A DNA stretch of 64,000 bases from Aurifilum marmelostoma (taxonomy: Eukaryota > Ascomycota > Sordariomycetes > Diaporthales > Cryphonectriaceae), in the NCBI GenBank assembly GCA_027559495.1, contig JAMXSV010000004.1, positions 1,105,001 to 1,169,000 on the forward strand, read 5' to 3'. The position numbers and the translations under genes were made by a program. The notes under the pieces are model-generated. The model made no database searches. It was not told the DNA's origin and saw only the letters and a list, made by a program, of their open reading frames with translations. Shown one piece after another: positions 22,487-33,343 of the stretch (its first letter is position 1; every line of letters starts with the position of its first letter).

Positions 22487-24114
22487 AAGGAAAGAGGAAT
22501 AGTGGAGACGACAAGGAAGGAAAGAAGGAGGTACACGAGTTTCGGATTAGAGACGTCAGGAGGGGGGACAAGAGAGGCGCAGGTGCACCCCTGCACTTCA
22601 AGTATCGAGGCGCACAACGTTGAGGGTTGTGTGAGGGTTTCCCCTTCACAGAGTGATGAGTTGTTGCTGTCTGTGCGATGACCTGCTGCTCGGGGTGTGT
22701 GGTTGCCACCTCTTTCCCTGATGCTGGGATGCTGACTCGCTAGTGAGGCGAAACTTGGATCGACCGTGAGGCGCGCTCGTGATAATCGCAACGCTTGTCC
22801 CGGTCGACAGGTCACTTTTTGTAGGGGTTTTTGCCTTCTTTTTCTTGATCCTCTCTAGGGAAGGGGTGCTGTAGGCGGACTTTCGATCGGGAGCCCGGGA
22901 GATGAAAGGAGACCCGGAGGCTGTCTGTGCGCCAACCGCAGGGTGACAAAGATTTCTTGACTTGCGATTGATAGACAAACAAACCTTTGCAGTGGCTGCG
23001 GCTGGACCGCCAAAGCCACGCGGACCATGGCCTCGGTCGAGCCGTCCAGAATAGGAATATTTTAATGATGAGCAAGGGTCGAACTAGAAGGGCCTACTTT
23101 GTTTCTAGCAGTAAGCATCCCGATACTATCGTAGTCTCTACTATCGCAGGATCCACATGGCATCATGTATTTGGAGGTGGGCCGAAGGGGTCCTGACCTG
23201 TCGACGTTAAGAGACAGGGAGTGTCCTTCTGGAGAAGAGGGGGGAGCCTTGATGATCAACAATGGATAGATCTCCCTCCATACGTACATAGATACCCGAG
23301 CACGCCGAGATCCACACCATCCCCAGGAGTCAGGTGATGAGCAGGCGGGACATTCGGTCCTGGTCACAGTTAGTAGTGCGTATGGCGAAACGCAAGGCCA
23401 GCCACAAAAAGTGTTTTCTGCCATAGTAATAATTGTGTATTTGAGATAACGGGTGGCCATGTAAACATGGGCATCCATGGCTGGGAGACAACCGCTTCTC
23501 GCCCAAGGTTGTTGATCCCCACATCCGGGCGGGCCCAGGTGTCAGTAATGTAGCATCTGCAGCCCAATCCCTGATTGGCAGCTCGCCTCGTTTTTTCCAG
23601 ATGGAAATCCCCCGTGGCACTACTATAGAAACATTGAAACAACTCGGGGTCCAGGTCCGCCCTACACATGTCTCAGGGGATCCTCCCGCTAGAGAGTAGG
23701 GCCAGCCCGGCGAGGCGCCTCGAGCAAGAGATCGTTGCACCTTGACTAGGGAGAGAATTTTAGGGGCTTTGTCCCGTCACGACAGAAAGAGAACAACGTC
23801 AATCCCTGTATAAGTACGACGCGGCGGTGACTGACCAGAGTAATCAAGGACATCAGGGCCGAGATTCTCAGCAGCGGTGACGAGGTGCGGGTCAGCGAGG
23901 AAGGGATTCCAGGCAAACCTGGAGGGCAACAATACTGTTGGTTCTCACAAGGTACAGACACCCTGAAATTGTTGTTGAAGCCCGGTAATATGGACGGATT
24001 AGTGAGAGTCTTGTGAGCCAGCTGGGGTGCGTGTGCGTTTGTGTATGGCCACGGGGGTTTGGGCAGGGTCATTTTGGAGAATGAGTAGGTAGCAGCAGAA
24101 CCGTCTGGATTTCC

Positions 24115-24161
24115 TTTTTTTTTTTTTTTTTCCTTTCCTTTCCTATTCCCCCCCCCCCCCC
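24115..24161. repeat. T run followed by C run
   Basis: About 17 T (24115-24131), a short CCTTTCC spacer region, then 14 C (24148-24161), in the gene-poor stretch. Confidence 0.9.
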
Positions 24162-24281
24162 ACACGTTGATCATGCACAAGAGAATCTGACGCGTGTACT
24201 GTGCAGTCTGTCATGGCCCTACTTATAGTCTGCTGCCAAGTTGAAGGGACAGTAGCTTTGCACGTTCAAGCTAAGGGAGGT

Positions 24282-24301
24282 ACACACACACACACACACA
24301 C
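24282..24301. repeat. CA dinucleotide microsatellite
   Basis: About ten CA/AC units in the gene-poor stretch. Confidence 0.9.
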
Positions 24302-26224
24302 TTGTGTCGCTCGGGATTCTCTGTTTGACCTACTCTGCTGTCTCATCTCGTCTTCTCTTTGCCAGTGGCGTACGGTGGAAATACATCCCAGGGTCAGTCA
24401 CTCTGGTTCTCACAGCCTATACAAATCGCTTTCAGATGACAAATTCTCTTCACCAGAAATTGATTTACGGATAAAACTTCGGATAAAGTCATTAGAAGCA
24501 GCAGTAAAAAATGATATATCGCGGCGTGATGAACCGTGAGTGAAGGGAATTCCGAGATCCAGGGACATCGTGCCCACACCATGCACAAGTGGTCGAGGAT
24601 ACGCGAGTCAAGGATAACCGCCGATCATTGGAAGCTGAGAGTATTTGTGAGTATACTTGAATACACCTCATGCTCTTGTTCGTGGTGATCCACTTTCACT
24701 CTCACTCCCAGATGGAAGACGTCGATCTCAGCGTATGCTCGAAAGTGTGAAGTTGACGGTCAGCCAGAACCAATGAGGCTCAAGAAAATTAGTATTCACA
24801 TCACTGCACACGTGTATCTCGCCAGAAAAGCAAACGCCACGTCTCGTTCCAGGATTACAGACTTGCAACAGCTCGCGCGGTGGAAAATTGAGGGTTCCCT
24901 AAAAAGCACTTGGTACAAGATACTTAGTTTGGTGCTTTGTATAGAAGTCAAACTGGTCGCCGTAGGTGTATGACTGACGGGTATCGGACTGCTTGAAAAA
25001 TGTAAATCGTGTGAGATTGCCAGGCAGACTGGGAAATCTCCCACACTTTCTTGAAGTGTCGTGCCCGTAATCCACATCACAATGTAGCGTCTCAGACAAG
25101 GAAGTTTTATCAGCGATCTACGTTGGTGTCCTCGAAAGTTGCCTCATTCACGAACGGGACCTAGATAGGGGTGGCATTGGCGGTGCTTTCCATCTACATA
25201 CTTGAGTAGACATGTTAACCTGCATATCCTGATCCCCCTTAGCAACCTCTTGCTCCGTGGCGAGAAGCTCACACTGGACTTCCCCGCGCCTAAACGATGT
25301 ACCCGTAGAGCAATAGAAACCATTCTATTCCTGAGCATAGTATCTACGTGATCTTCGTAACAAACCGAGAGAACATATAAGAGTCGTCTAGTTCGGCTTC
25401 CCAGCCGCTTGTCCGTGGCCCGAAATTAGATAGCCCACAACGCACTTAGTGAATGATATTCTAACGTTGACTAAGGAACGGCGATCAGTTCACTGTAGAG
25501 GTGGGGTCTGGACGGCCCGGATGGTATCTGAAACGAGATTGAATGGTGCCAAAGGATGGTTGTGGTAGACATTAACCTGCAGGCTCATCAATGCCCAGTG
25601 GAGATTTGAGAGCAAGACGCTAACGTATCATGGGCTTGCAGCGAGCTGCTTTGCATCTGTTGGTTCGCTTGACAGAAAAAAGAAACAACTTGCTGACCAA
25701 GCGCGGAAAAGGCCTTCACTAACGTAGGAAACTTTTTAGATGAGACCCTCACAAGGCCCGTGTCCCAGTCAAGCAGCATCGAGAAAATACATACGGGTCA
25801 AGGTCTGTACAAGGAAGAATAATACTTTGTTGACACCGCACACATAGATAAGGTGATGAGAAAGGTGGATGTAGCCAGTTCAGCGAAGTGAGCATAGAAT
25901 TGTGGCCATTTCCATGTTATGTACCGCGTGCATTTACAAGGCACGAATGACGCCTGATGGGCCGAAAATTATTGCATGCAGACACGGACAAGACTATCCC
26001 GCGCGACGAGTAGCTAAACCCAGGGTTTGCGGTTCTCGTGTTATGGATATATTAATCGATTATCTAGTTGTTTCCTTCAGCTCCGCCACCTTCTCCCTGA
26101 CCGCATTCGTGTTTCCGTCAACACCTTCGAGCTTACTTTGGCATCCTCGCTGGACTCTCGGTACAGGCCTCGTCTGCTATTGCAAACTTGTCCCTCGTGG
26201 ATTTACGATTGTCGTCTCATCAGC

Positions 26225-26729
26225 ATGTCTAAGACCTCTGGTGACTGCATCGAGCCTCAAGGTATGTCTTTTTTTCATTTCGTGAATTCCTGACCCACAT
26301 CTTTCGTATACCCACGTCTTTGTATTTTCTGTTCTTCTCTATCTGCACCTACTAATAACCTTATTTATAATTTCTTTCTTTCTTACAAGTCCTATCCATT
26401 GCTCGAAATTTTCCGACCCTTCCCGACAACGGTCCACTTCAAATATGTGATGTTGGGGAAGCTAATCGTTTGGTCACTTGAAATTCGGTGTAGCTTCCAA
26501 ACAGAGGCCCTCTGTGAAGCAGGCCGTTGTTCCTATCCGCTTCGGTATTTCTGCCGAGTCGATGGAGAGGGGTACCGTCAATGACGATACCGTTGAGAAG
26601 CGTCGCATCTGGAACCTAGCCGTCGACTTTGGCATCCCGATGGAGCCAACCCAGCAGCTATTCGTGATCCTTATCCTCGCCATCATCACCGCTGCTCTTT
26701 GCAATCTTGCATCGCAAATCTGGCAGTGA
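26225..26729 (+). CDS. Orphan small tail-anchored membrane protein (candidate)
   Basis: Proposed exons 26225-26261, 26390-26446 and 26494-26729 give 109 aa. The first intron is strong: donor GTATGT, a CTAATAAC-like branch site and acceptor TTACAAG. The second is weak: 47 nt, donor GTGATG. The last exon is the best coding evidence. It reads KQAVVPIRFGISAESMERGT, EKRRIWNLAVDFGIPMEPTQ, and then one hydrophobic segment (LFVILILAIITAALCNLA) 23 residues from the end, the layout of a tail-anchored membrane protein. The region before the ATG is pyrimidine-rich, as in many fungal promoters. I do not recognise the family. It stands alone in a gene-poor stretch, so it could also be the remnant of a larger gene. 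Confidence 0.38.
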
Positions 26730-29602
26730 ACGTCCGAATCTGGCGTCGTCTACTACAGACATCTTCGATGTGGATACACAGCCCCGGCGGGAGCTTGTGT
26801 ATAAGATCATCAGTGAGGCGTTCATCCTTGGGATCTTCTGGCTTTGATCATACAATCAGCCGGATGATGTGCAAGACGATCATGTGTCGAACTCGCCTCG
26901 AAGCTCAGATGCTTGTAGCGTCAGTTGGGTGATTGTCGGTCGGTTCATCACCCTTGGAAATTTGGGACCCCTCCATAATCGGGATGGCATCATAGTATTA
27001 TGTGTAATGGCGAATGCACGAAGGGGACATCAAGTCACGTTATCAATCAAATAAGTAGTTGAGGCTTTCATACACACATAAAATGCGCAAATAATATTCC
27101 CCTTCAGAAGTACTGACTGATATGCTATGAGGGTGAGGCTGTGTCACATAATTACAAGCAGTTCCAAGCCCCTCCGAGGCGCCCCACCCTTCCTCCTCAA
27201 AAAGAGAAGGACAGAGGAGAATTAAGATAGACCTGATAGAAGACTTGAATTCATCACCACAAAAGGCCTAGTATAGACAGCCGTCTGCGCATATTGGCGT
27301 CCTGTTCAATATTTCAACGGATTTCCTACACGTGGTAACACCATCCTACTTACAGAGGCACATGACAACTGTGTCCGTCCGGACTGCAGTTTGACGAACG
27401 GAATGTGGCTGTACTAATCACCAAAGCACTGACACCTGAATACAGCTTAGACAGGATAGCCAATCTAGCCCAGGCGAAATTTCTCTCTGTCATGATCACC
27501 ACAATATGGATCTAAACAAAGGGATATCACTCTCGAGGTCTACACAATGTCATTTGGCGCCTGGGTCATCATCATCACCACATCCATACTTTCCTCCCAT
27601 TACCACTGATCACAGGCTTGACGCAAGATCGCGATTCCAATCTCTACCATACTTATAAAGTTCTCGATCTGTAATTTTTTTCATGAGAAGCGAAATCCAA
27701 GCTAGCCCATCAGCTCCCTACCTGTACCTAATCATACTAAGCTATCTTGGCTCGTCGTTGTCTCTCTGTAGGGCTCATGCTGCAATGTGGAGAATCAGCG
27801 GACCACCAAGAGTTCCTAGTCGTATTGCAACGGATCTCCCCATTTCTACTCTCCGCTTTCGTTCACCATGATCCCTCTGAGCCCTATTGAACTATACATT
27901 TTAAGACCAGAAAATAATTAACCCTCTTAACTCTCTCTATTTAGCTTCGAATCGAACTCGAGATACATCTCTATATTCTTGCTAGAGTACTTTCAAACTG
28001 TATGATCTAGATGAAGAATAGACATCTAAAGGTATCACTGCCTACCTAGGACCTTGAGCACTCGACCAAATCCTGTCTTCCTCATCAATGCCACGCCTGA
28101 ACTTTACCATGATGATCGGTGCGGAGTTGAGTCACGGCACATATAGGGTCAGGGCTGTCTTCCTGCGGACAGGTGGTCGGAGTACACTAGGTAGTTAGGC
28201 AATTGATAAATAGGTCTCAATTTGTTGGTGTAGATGGTATTACTGCTTAGTGGTTGACGTACACATATTTCCCTATTCCTCGGGACCAGGGGAGGGGGCA
28301 TAAACCTTTGACATCAAACTCGGGAGTATCACAAGAGGTCTGACGGCTGCGAGACCAGACCTGCGTACTAGAAAAGAGTACAACAGCCTAGGCAGGCCAT
28401 ATTTAATCTACGAGTAAGACTACCCTTTGGACGACTATAGACATGTTTGACCCATGTAAGCATGCCCTACGACAATTGTAAGGAGTATCCACTCATACCT
28501 GCAAGAAGTGAGAGTGGGCCAGTGGCGCTTATACGTAGCAATCAAATACAGAAATATTTGATCATTGAAATTGATCATTCAGGGTCGAACATTGTGGCCG
28601 ACGCCAAGGGTTGAGAGAGCAACGGTTAGAAACTAAGGGGGGGGGGGGGGAGAAGGAGAAGAAAGAAGAAGGAAAAAAAAAAAAAGGATCAAGCAAGGGT
28701 CAGGGAACGATAACAGATGCCATCTGCAGACCTATAGGTGTTGCTAGCGTCGTCGACGAACTCCCTGAGCGCCTAGATGTGAGTGGGCATCCACCACCTT
28801 TACGAGTGAATTACCTATGATTATCACAGCGTTTCTAGATCAAAATGTGACATGCTTCTTTAGAATTTTAAAGAAACATCGTCTAACATTTTCTGCACAT
28901 GACAAGCAGTGTATGTGACTTGAAGCGGTCTCTCCTATGTGAAGTCACTTCGGTCAATTTTAGCTGGAAACATGCATAAGTGCTGGAAAGACCAGGTCAG
29001 CTGCCCAGCCTCCTACGTCAGGACTCTGAGAAGCCTGAGAGGATTGCCTTGAAGATTGACCCCCATCCAGACGCCTCGCGATGAGTGATCAACGTAATTA
29101 CGCCGTAAATTAATTAACTGCCGCACCGAGTGGCCATCGGTAAGTATGTTTGCACTTTGGCAATCCATAGTCAACAAATCAAGGGTGAGGATGGGCCGCA
29201 ATCAGCGCCACGAAAATGTGCACATGAGCAGGCCCAGGCAGACTAGGTCGTCATAAAAGAATCGCCATACGTCTGGGGTGCCATTGATGCTCATTGCAAT
29301 GAGGCCAAGGTTATCTTTGCGTAACTGTGATGACAATGCCGTGCGACGCATTGCCGTGTCTATCATCGTATTGAGCACGCCAAACTGATGGTGTCACCCC
29401 TCCTTCGGCTGGTATTATATTGCTTTTCTTCCTTGTGTCCCGGTCCCGTCCAACCAGACAGACCTTTGACCCTTGTCATTATTTGCCCGAGCGCTTGCGA
29501 TGACTTTCCTGGGCCATTCCATTTTCAGAACAACTCACAGCTTACCCTTGTCGCCCGGGCAAGTCCGCCCTTCTGTTGCGCGCACACCCAAAATCAAGAA
29601 CA
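26730..29602. other. Gene-poor AT-rich stretch
   Basis: About 2.9 kb without a supportable gene. A G run at 28637-28650 is followed by a purine tract and an A run at 28673-28685. In the rest I see only short open frames. Confidence 0.45.
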
Positions 29603-30059
29603 TCATGTAGTTACTTGCCGCTTGGAAGGTAGTGCTTTTCGTCCCCTCCTTTCCCAGATAGCTCGGTTCCCGGGGTCGATCATAGGCGCTCCCCGACAGA
29701 TCGAGCAGGGCTCGTACTCGTACGTTCGAATGTCAACCACTAAGTCTGGAGCAAACACTCTGTCGATCCCCATATATTCGCCTCCCGGCCAAGCTGCAGG
29801 CGCGCGAGCAGTAGCATCAGAAGTGGGTTGCCCTGCTTCTCCAAACAGGATATTCGCTTCCCAAGGGTTGCATAGTAAGTAGTATTCTGAGAGACGGCTG
29901 AACGGTGATGGCAGCCCGTCGCTCCACCCAGCTCTCCTGCTGATCGTGATCGTCTCGGTACTTGCCGCTGGCAGGGCTTTCGCCATTATCGGCTTCTTCC
30001 TCAACTACTTCTCTTTTTCTTTCGATTGTGTATATAGTATATGTGACTCTATTTTCTGT
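29603..30059. other. Locus open on both strands, coding strand unresolved
   Basis: On the minus strand a 133-codon frame (30004-29603) starts MRKKPIMAKALPAASTE and is uninterrupted. On the plus strand a frame from an ATG at 29730 (MSTTKSGANTLSIPIYSPPG) runs to a GTAAGT donor at 29875. A hydrophobic stretch (ALLLIVIVSVLAAGRAF) lies downstream in another phase. I could not join the plus-strand pieces with a phase-consistent GT-AG intron into that hydrophobic frame. One of the two strands may be coding; neither product is recognised. Confidence 0.2.
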
Positions 30060-32118
30060 CTAGTGTCAAGAGGGTCGGTCTATGCATCTGATCCAGGAGC
30101 TGCGGGATTCGAGACGCATGAGCACCGCTTGTCAATGTGCACTTCGATCGGCAGCCCTTGTAGCTGGCCGGGCCGGTTGAGTTGCTTTTTGCTGAAGTTT
30201 GTTGGGGAACACGGACGGGACCAAGGTCGCAGTGCTGTGACGCAGGAAATTGCGATGGTGACAACTCACGGAGTTTGTCTCATGTATCTTGACATCTCCC
30301 CTTCATCCTGAAATTCTCACCCAGGCCTTTTCAGCTGCAATTGGTTGGCTGGCGATTAATCTGAGACAGCTCCTCTAGATTGCAGGCCCCTCTTTTTTGT
30401 CTCTACTTCTCACCTTCTTCTCCCCACCCCGCTGCCCTGGCTGAGAGCCAGGCAGTAGCATTCTTCTTCTCATCAGAGATCTACAAAGGTATGTAGAAAT
30501 TTGTACCGTAGTACGGACCGTACATAGTACGTGGTATCAAACATGTGTCCAATATTTTTGTTGAAGCGCATTAGCCATCCTGAAAGGTGGTCATGCGAAG
30601 TGTGGGTGGAGAACATTGGACTTTCTACAGTACACTGGTCAGTTGGCATGATGATGGAAAAGATAAATAAATAAATAAAAAAGGATAGAAGGACACCAGA
30701 CCCAATCACAGACAATATTAACAATTGACTCATAGTTCCACGAGGGGATAATTCTAGAGACTCCTTTCACGCTATTGAAACCGGTCAAAATGTCATGGCA
30801 ATATTAAAGAAAGGCAAACGGATAGACAGGAAGACATTTGTCTGGAGACCAGCCATGTCGATTACAGCTGCAGTCTGAGGCAGAACAGTCGATGCCAGAC
30901 AGTAATCTGTACCTAGGTATCGCCCATGGAGGTCTTATCCTCCCACCGTATCTGCAGCGTTGATCTTGTATGGCAACAACTCGAGCGTTTCGACGGGCGC
31001 TGATGAAAGCTGTTGCCGTCAGCCGAAAAGTATATTGAGGGAGAGCTACGTGGCAAGTCTTCAGCAAACATGCAGCACGGATGCAAAGCTTGTTTCGTAA
31101 ATTAATTGCCCTCAATATTTCTGACTGACCCATAATCATCCCTGCCGTCTCTGTATCCGCCTCAGAAGACGAGTTGCATGCGGACAGCCACCCCGATCCA
31201 CCCTTGTATTGGAAAAAGAAAGGCCACCCTCCCAAATAGTCTTCCTGCGTGAGAAGTTCCGCGATTATGCAGCTTTCCGTAGGACCCTTGTCAGTGGCGC
31301 ATATAGTGCTGTCAATACACACCCTTCTCGGTCAGGCTCTCAATATCAGAGACGAGGAAGTTGCCCAGTTTGTTATGGACTGGTCATGTATTGAGGCTGC
31401 GTAACCTTTCTCTGTGGCGGCGGAGACAAGGTTCTCTCCGATCAATCTCGAGGAAAAGCAGATCATTTCAGTCAAAGACGGCAGCGCGGCTTGCACCCCA
31501 GACGGGGGATCCCTCAGATCACTCTTCAGAGAGCAGTTGGAGACCTAGGTACCATTTCTGATTCGCCCATTGGGGAGGTTTGACTTGTATCCTGTGTCAA
31601 CACACAGTCACTTGCAAGAAAGAAGTCAAGGATGTGCATACATTAGGAAAATGATAATTTGCAAGCTGTCTTGTAAATTTGTACCACTACACAGTGACCC
31701 GGTCTGCAATAAGGCCTGGTTGTCATATTTTAGCGGGTGAATACAAATAAGGCTATGCTGTCTACCCTCTACCCTCTTCCCCTCTCTCACTTCTCTCTTC
31801 AGCCCATTCTCTTGACCTTAGTCTTATCAATCAAACCGTACTCTAGTGTGAGAGGTTAGTAAGGCTCTACTTTTCCGCCATCCAACCCCGAATCAAGGCC
31901 AAACGTCTGTCTGCACCATACTTCTTTATTTCAATATCAACTCACATAGGCCAGAGTAAGCCTCCATTGTTGGCTTCTCAGGCTTCAACTGCCACAGGCA
32001 TCCTCAGCTCAGCCAAGGACCTTTTCCGATTGACAAAGTAAGTCATATACATACGAAATGGCCGAGTCAGACAAGGCGCCGAAGTATCTCCCCCCTCAAC
32101 ATCAGCCAGCGACACGTC
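30060..32118. other. Gene-poor stretch and leader of the AT-hook gene
   Basis: The left 1.7 kb shows nothing supportable. Near 31780-32105 lies a pyrimidine-rich promoter-like region followed by apparent leader introns (donor GTTAGT near 31855 with acceptor CACATAG; donor GTAAGT at 32038 with acceptor ATCAG at 32105). There is no ATG in the intervening leader exon. Confidence 0.4.
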
Positions 32119-33343
32119 ATGCATGAGGATGCCCTTTGCATGGGATTACTTGGGCTTGACGTGGGACATGAAGCCGGTGTATACCTCGACACTGAAGACG
32201 ATCCCTTTAAGACTGCTGCCCACCACATAACCTTCAAATCTGGCAACCACAAAAGACAAGAAGCCCCGTGGAAGTGCCTGGTTTGTGGACGCTCCCAACA
32301 ACACCTTTGACGCATAGGCTGGCTAACCTGTATCAGGACCAAGCAGGCCCTCGGGATAAAACTGAACCTCGGCGGAGACCAGGACCCCAGAAGAAACCAC
32401 GCCCTCAGAAAAACCCAGGCCCGCCGAGGAAGAGAGGCCGCCCGAAGGCATCAGACCCTCCGAAGACGGGAGACTCTCAGATCAAAAGGCGTCGTCGTAC
32501 TTTTTACGTTCCAGACGTGGTAAGTGGGGCTTTTCTTTACGTTCACGATGGATGGTATTTGGTGACTTCAACTCGCGCCGGAGTTCCGGTTTTCCCTCCT
32601 CCTTCTACCACCTATAGTAGGGTGGTAAGGTCTACGTGTTTCTTTCAAGCTTCATCATTCTTTCTTATTATTGCCTCTTCTCTCTCGACTCCCCCTGCCT
32701 ATAGCCCTCTCTGTCATGACTCTGTCCACAGCAAAGGCGTCGAAAAAGATCTCGCTGACAGGTCGGGCAGTCCAGCGTTTATCAGCCTATTCTGAGGGCT
32801 CCCGAGAACACACACAGGGCTTTGAAGGAATCTGTACCATCAGACTACCTTATCGGCCCCCCAAGCCTGCCGTCGCTACAGAGCTTCGAGTACCTGGACC
32901 CCGACAACCAAATGTCTTCATCCCCGACCAGTCGTTCTCCCTCCCAGACGAGCCAGGGACCACCCTCACAGATGAGTCCGGCGTGCAGCCCCAGCAGCCT
33001 CTTCCCAATCCTGCAGAAGAACCACTGCTCCTCGGCCCAAGTAGATGCGCCCGCGCAGCCTTGGGACCGTTCCAACGCGCTGCCCAAGGTGATCGGCTAC
33101 AAACCCAGTCGTGCTGAGGAGTTCGCCATCTACACTCCGATGCAGAGCGTCGAAGATGATCTGTCTGCATATGCGTACTCTCTCGCGTATCGCACCTCCA
33201 GCCTGCGGCCACAACGCCTCGACCTGACCAAGAAGCTCAAGCCTATCGTCACTTCTCCTTCGGGCTGGTTCGTGAACCCCAACCGCGACTACTTCTACCC
33301 CACCATGGAGAGGGGCTTCGTCCCTCGGGGCGAGGGAGAGTGA
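32119..33343 (+). CDS. AT-hook protein, otherwise uncharacterised
   Basis: Exons 32119-32280, 32337-32519 and 32762-33343 give 308 aa, all phase 0. Intron 1 (56 nt) ends GGCTAACCTGTATCAG with an ideal branch site; intron 2 has donor GTAAGT and acceptor CTGACAG. The N-terminal 54 residues (MHEDALCMGLLGLDVGHEAG, HHITFKSGNHKRQEAPWKCL) look ordered. Exon 2 is very basic, with repeated PGPQKKPRPQKNPGPPRKRG and a canonical AT-hook core (KRGRPKA near residue 83), so binding to the minor groove of AT-rich DNA is likely. A Ser/Pro-rich linker follows, then a conserved-looking end (NALPKVIGYKPSRAEEFAIY, VTSPSGWFVNPNRDYFYPTM). I do not know the family; a chromatin or transcription role is inferred from the AT-hook alone. 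The first ATG after leader splicing is 32119. An ATG at 32058 gives only a 22-codon frame and lies inside the predicted leader intron. Confidence 0.66.

Larger units (their letters stand above)
22317..26224. other. Gene-poor stretch upstream of the disordered-protein gene
   Basis: About 3.9 kb. It holds the compound microsatellite above, a T run at 24115-24131 followed by a C run at 24148-24161, and a CA microsatellite at 24282-24301. Open frames are short, overlap each other and lack splice continuity. No transposon protein was recognised, though a decayed element cannot be excluded by eye. Confidence 0.45.

Noticed and set aside
22317..22709. N-terminal extension of the large disordered protein
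   Set aside because: The sequence translates microsatellites and has no protein-like pattern; kept as leader, though noted as a finding.
22317..32118. Intact transposon in the gene-poor stretch
   Set aside because: No terminal repeats, transposase, integrase or reverse-transcriptase motifs could be recognised by eye; decayed elements remain possible.
32058..32126. ATG at 32058 as start of the AT-hook protein
   Set aside because: Its frame stops after 22 codons, is out of phase with the downstream coding frame, and lies inside a good GT-AG leader intron.
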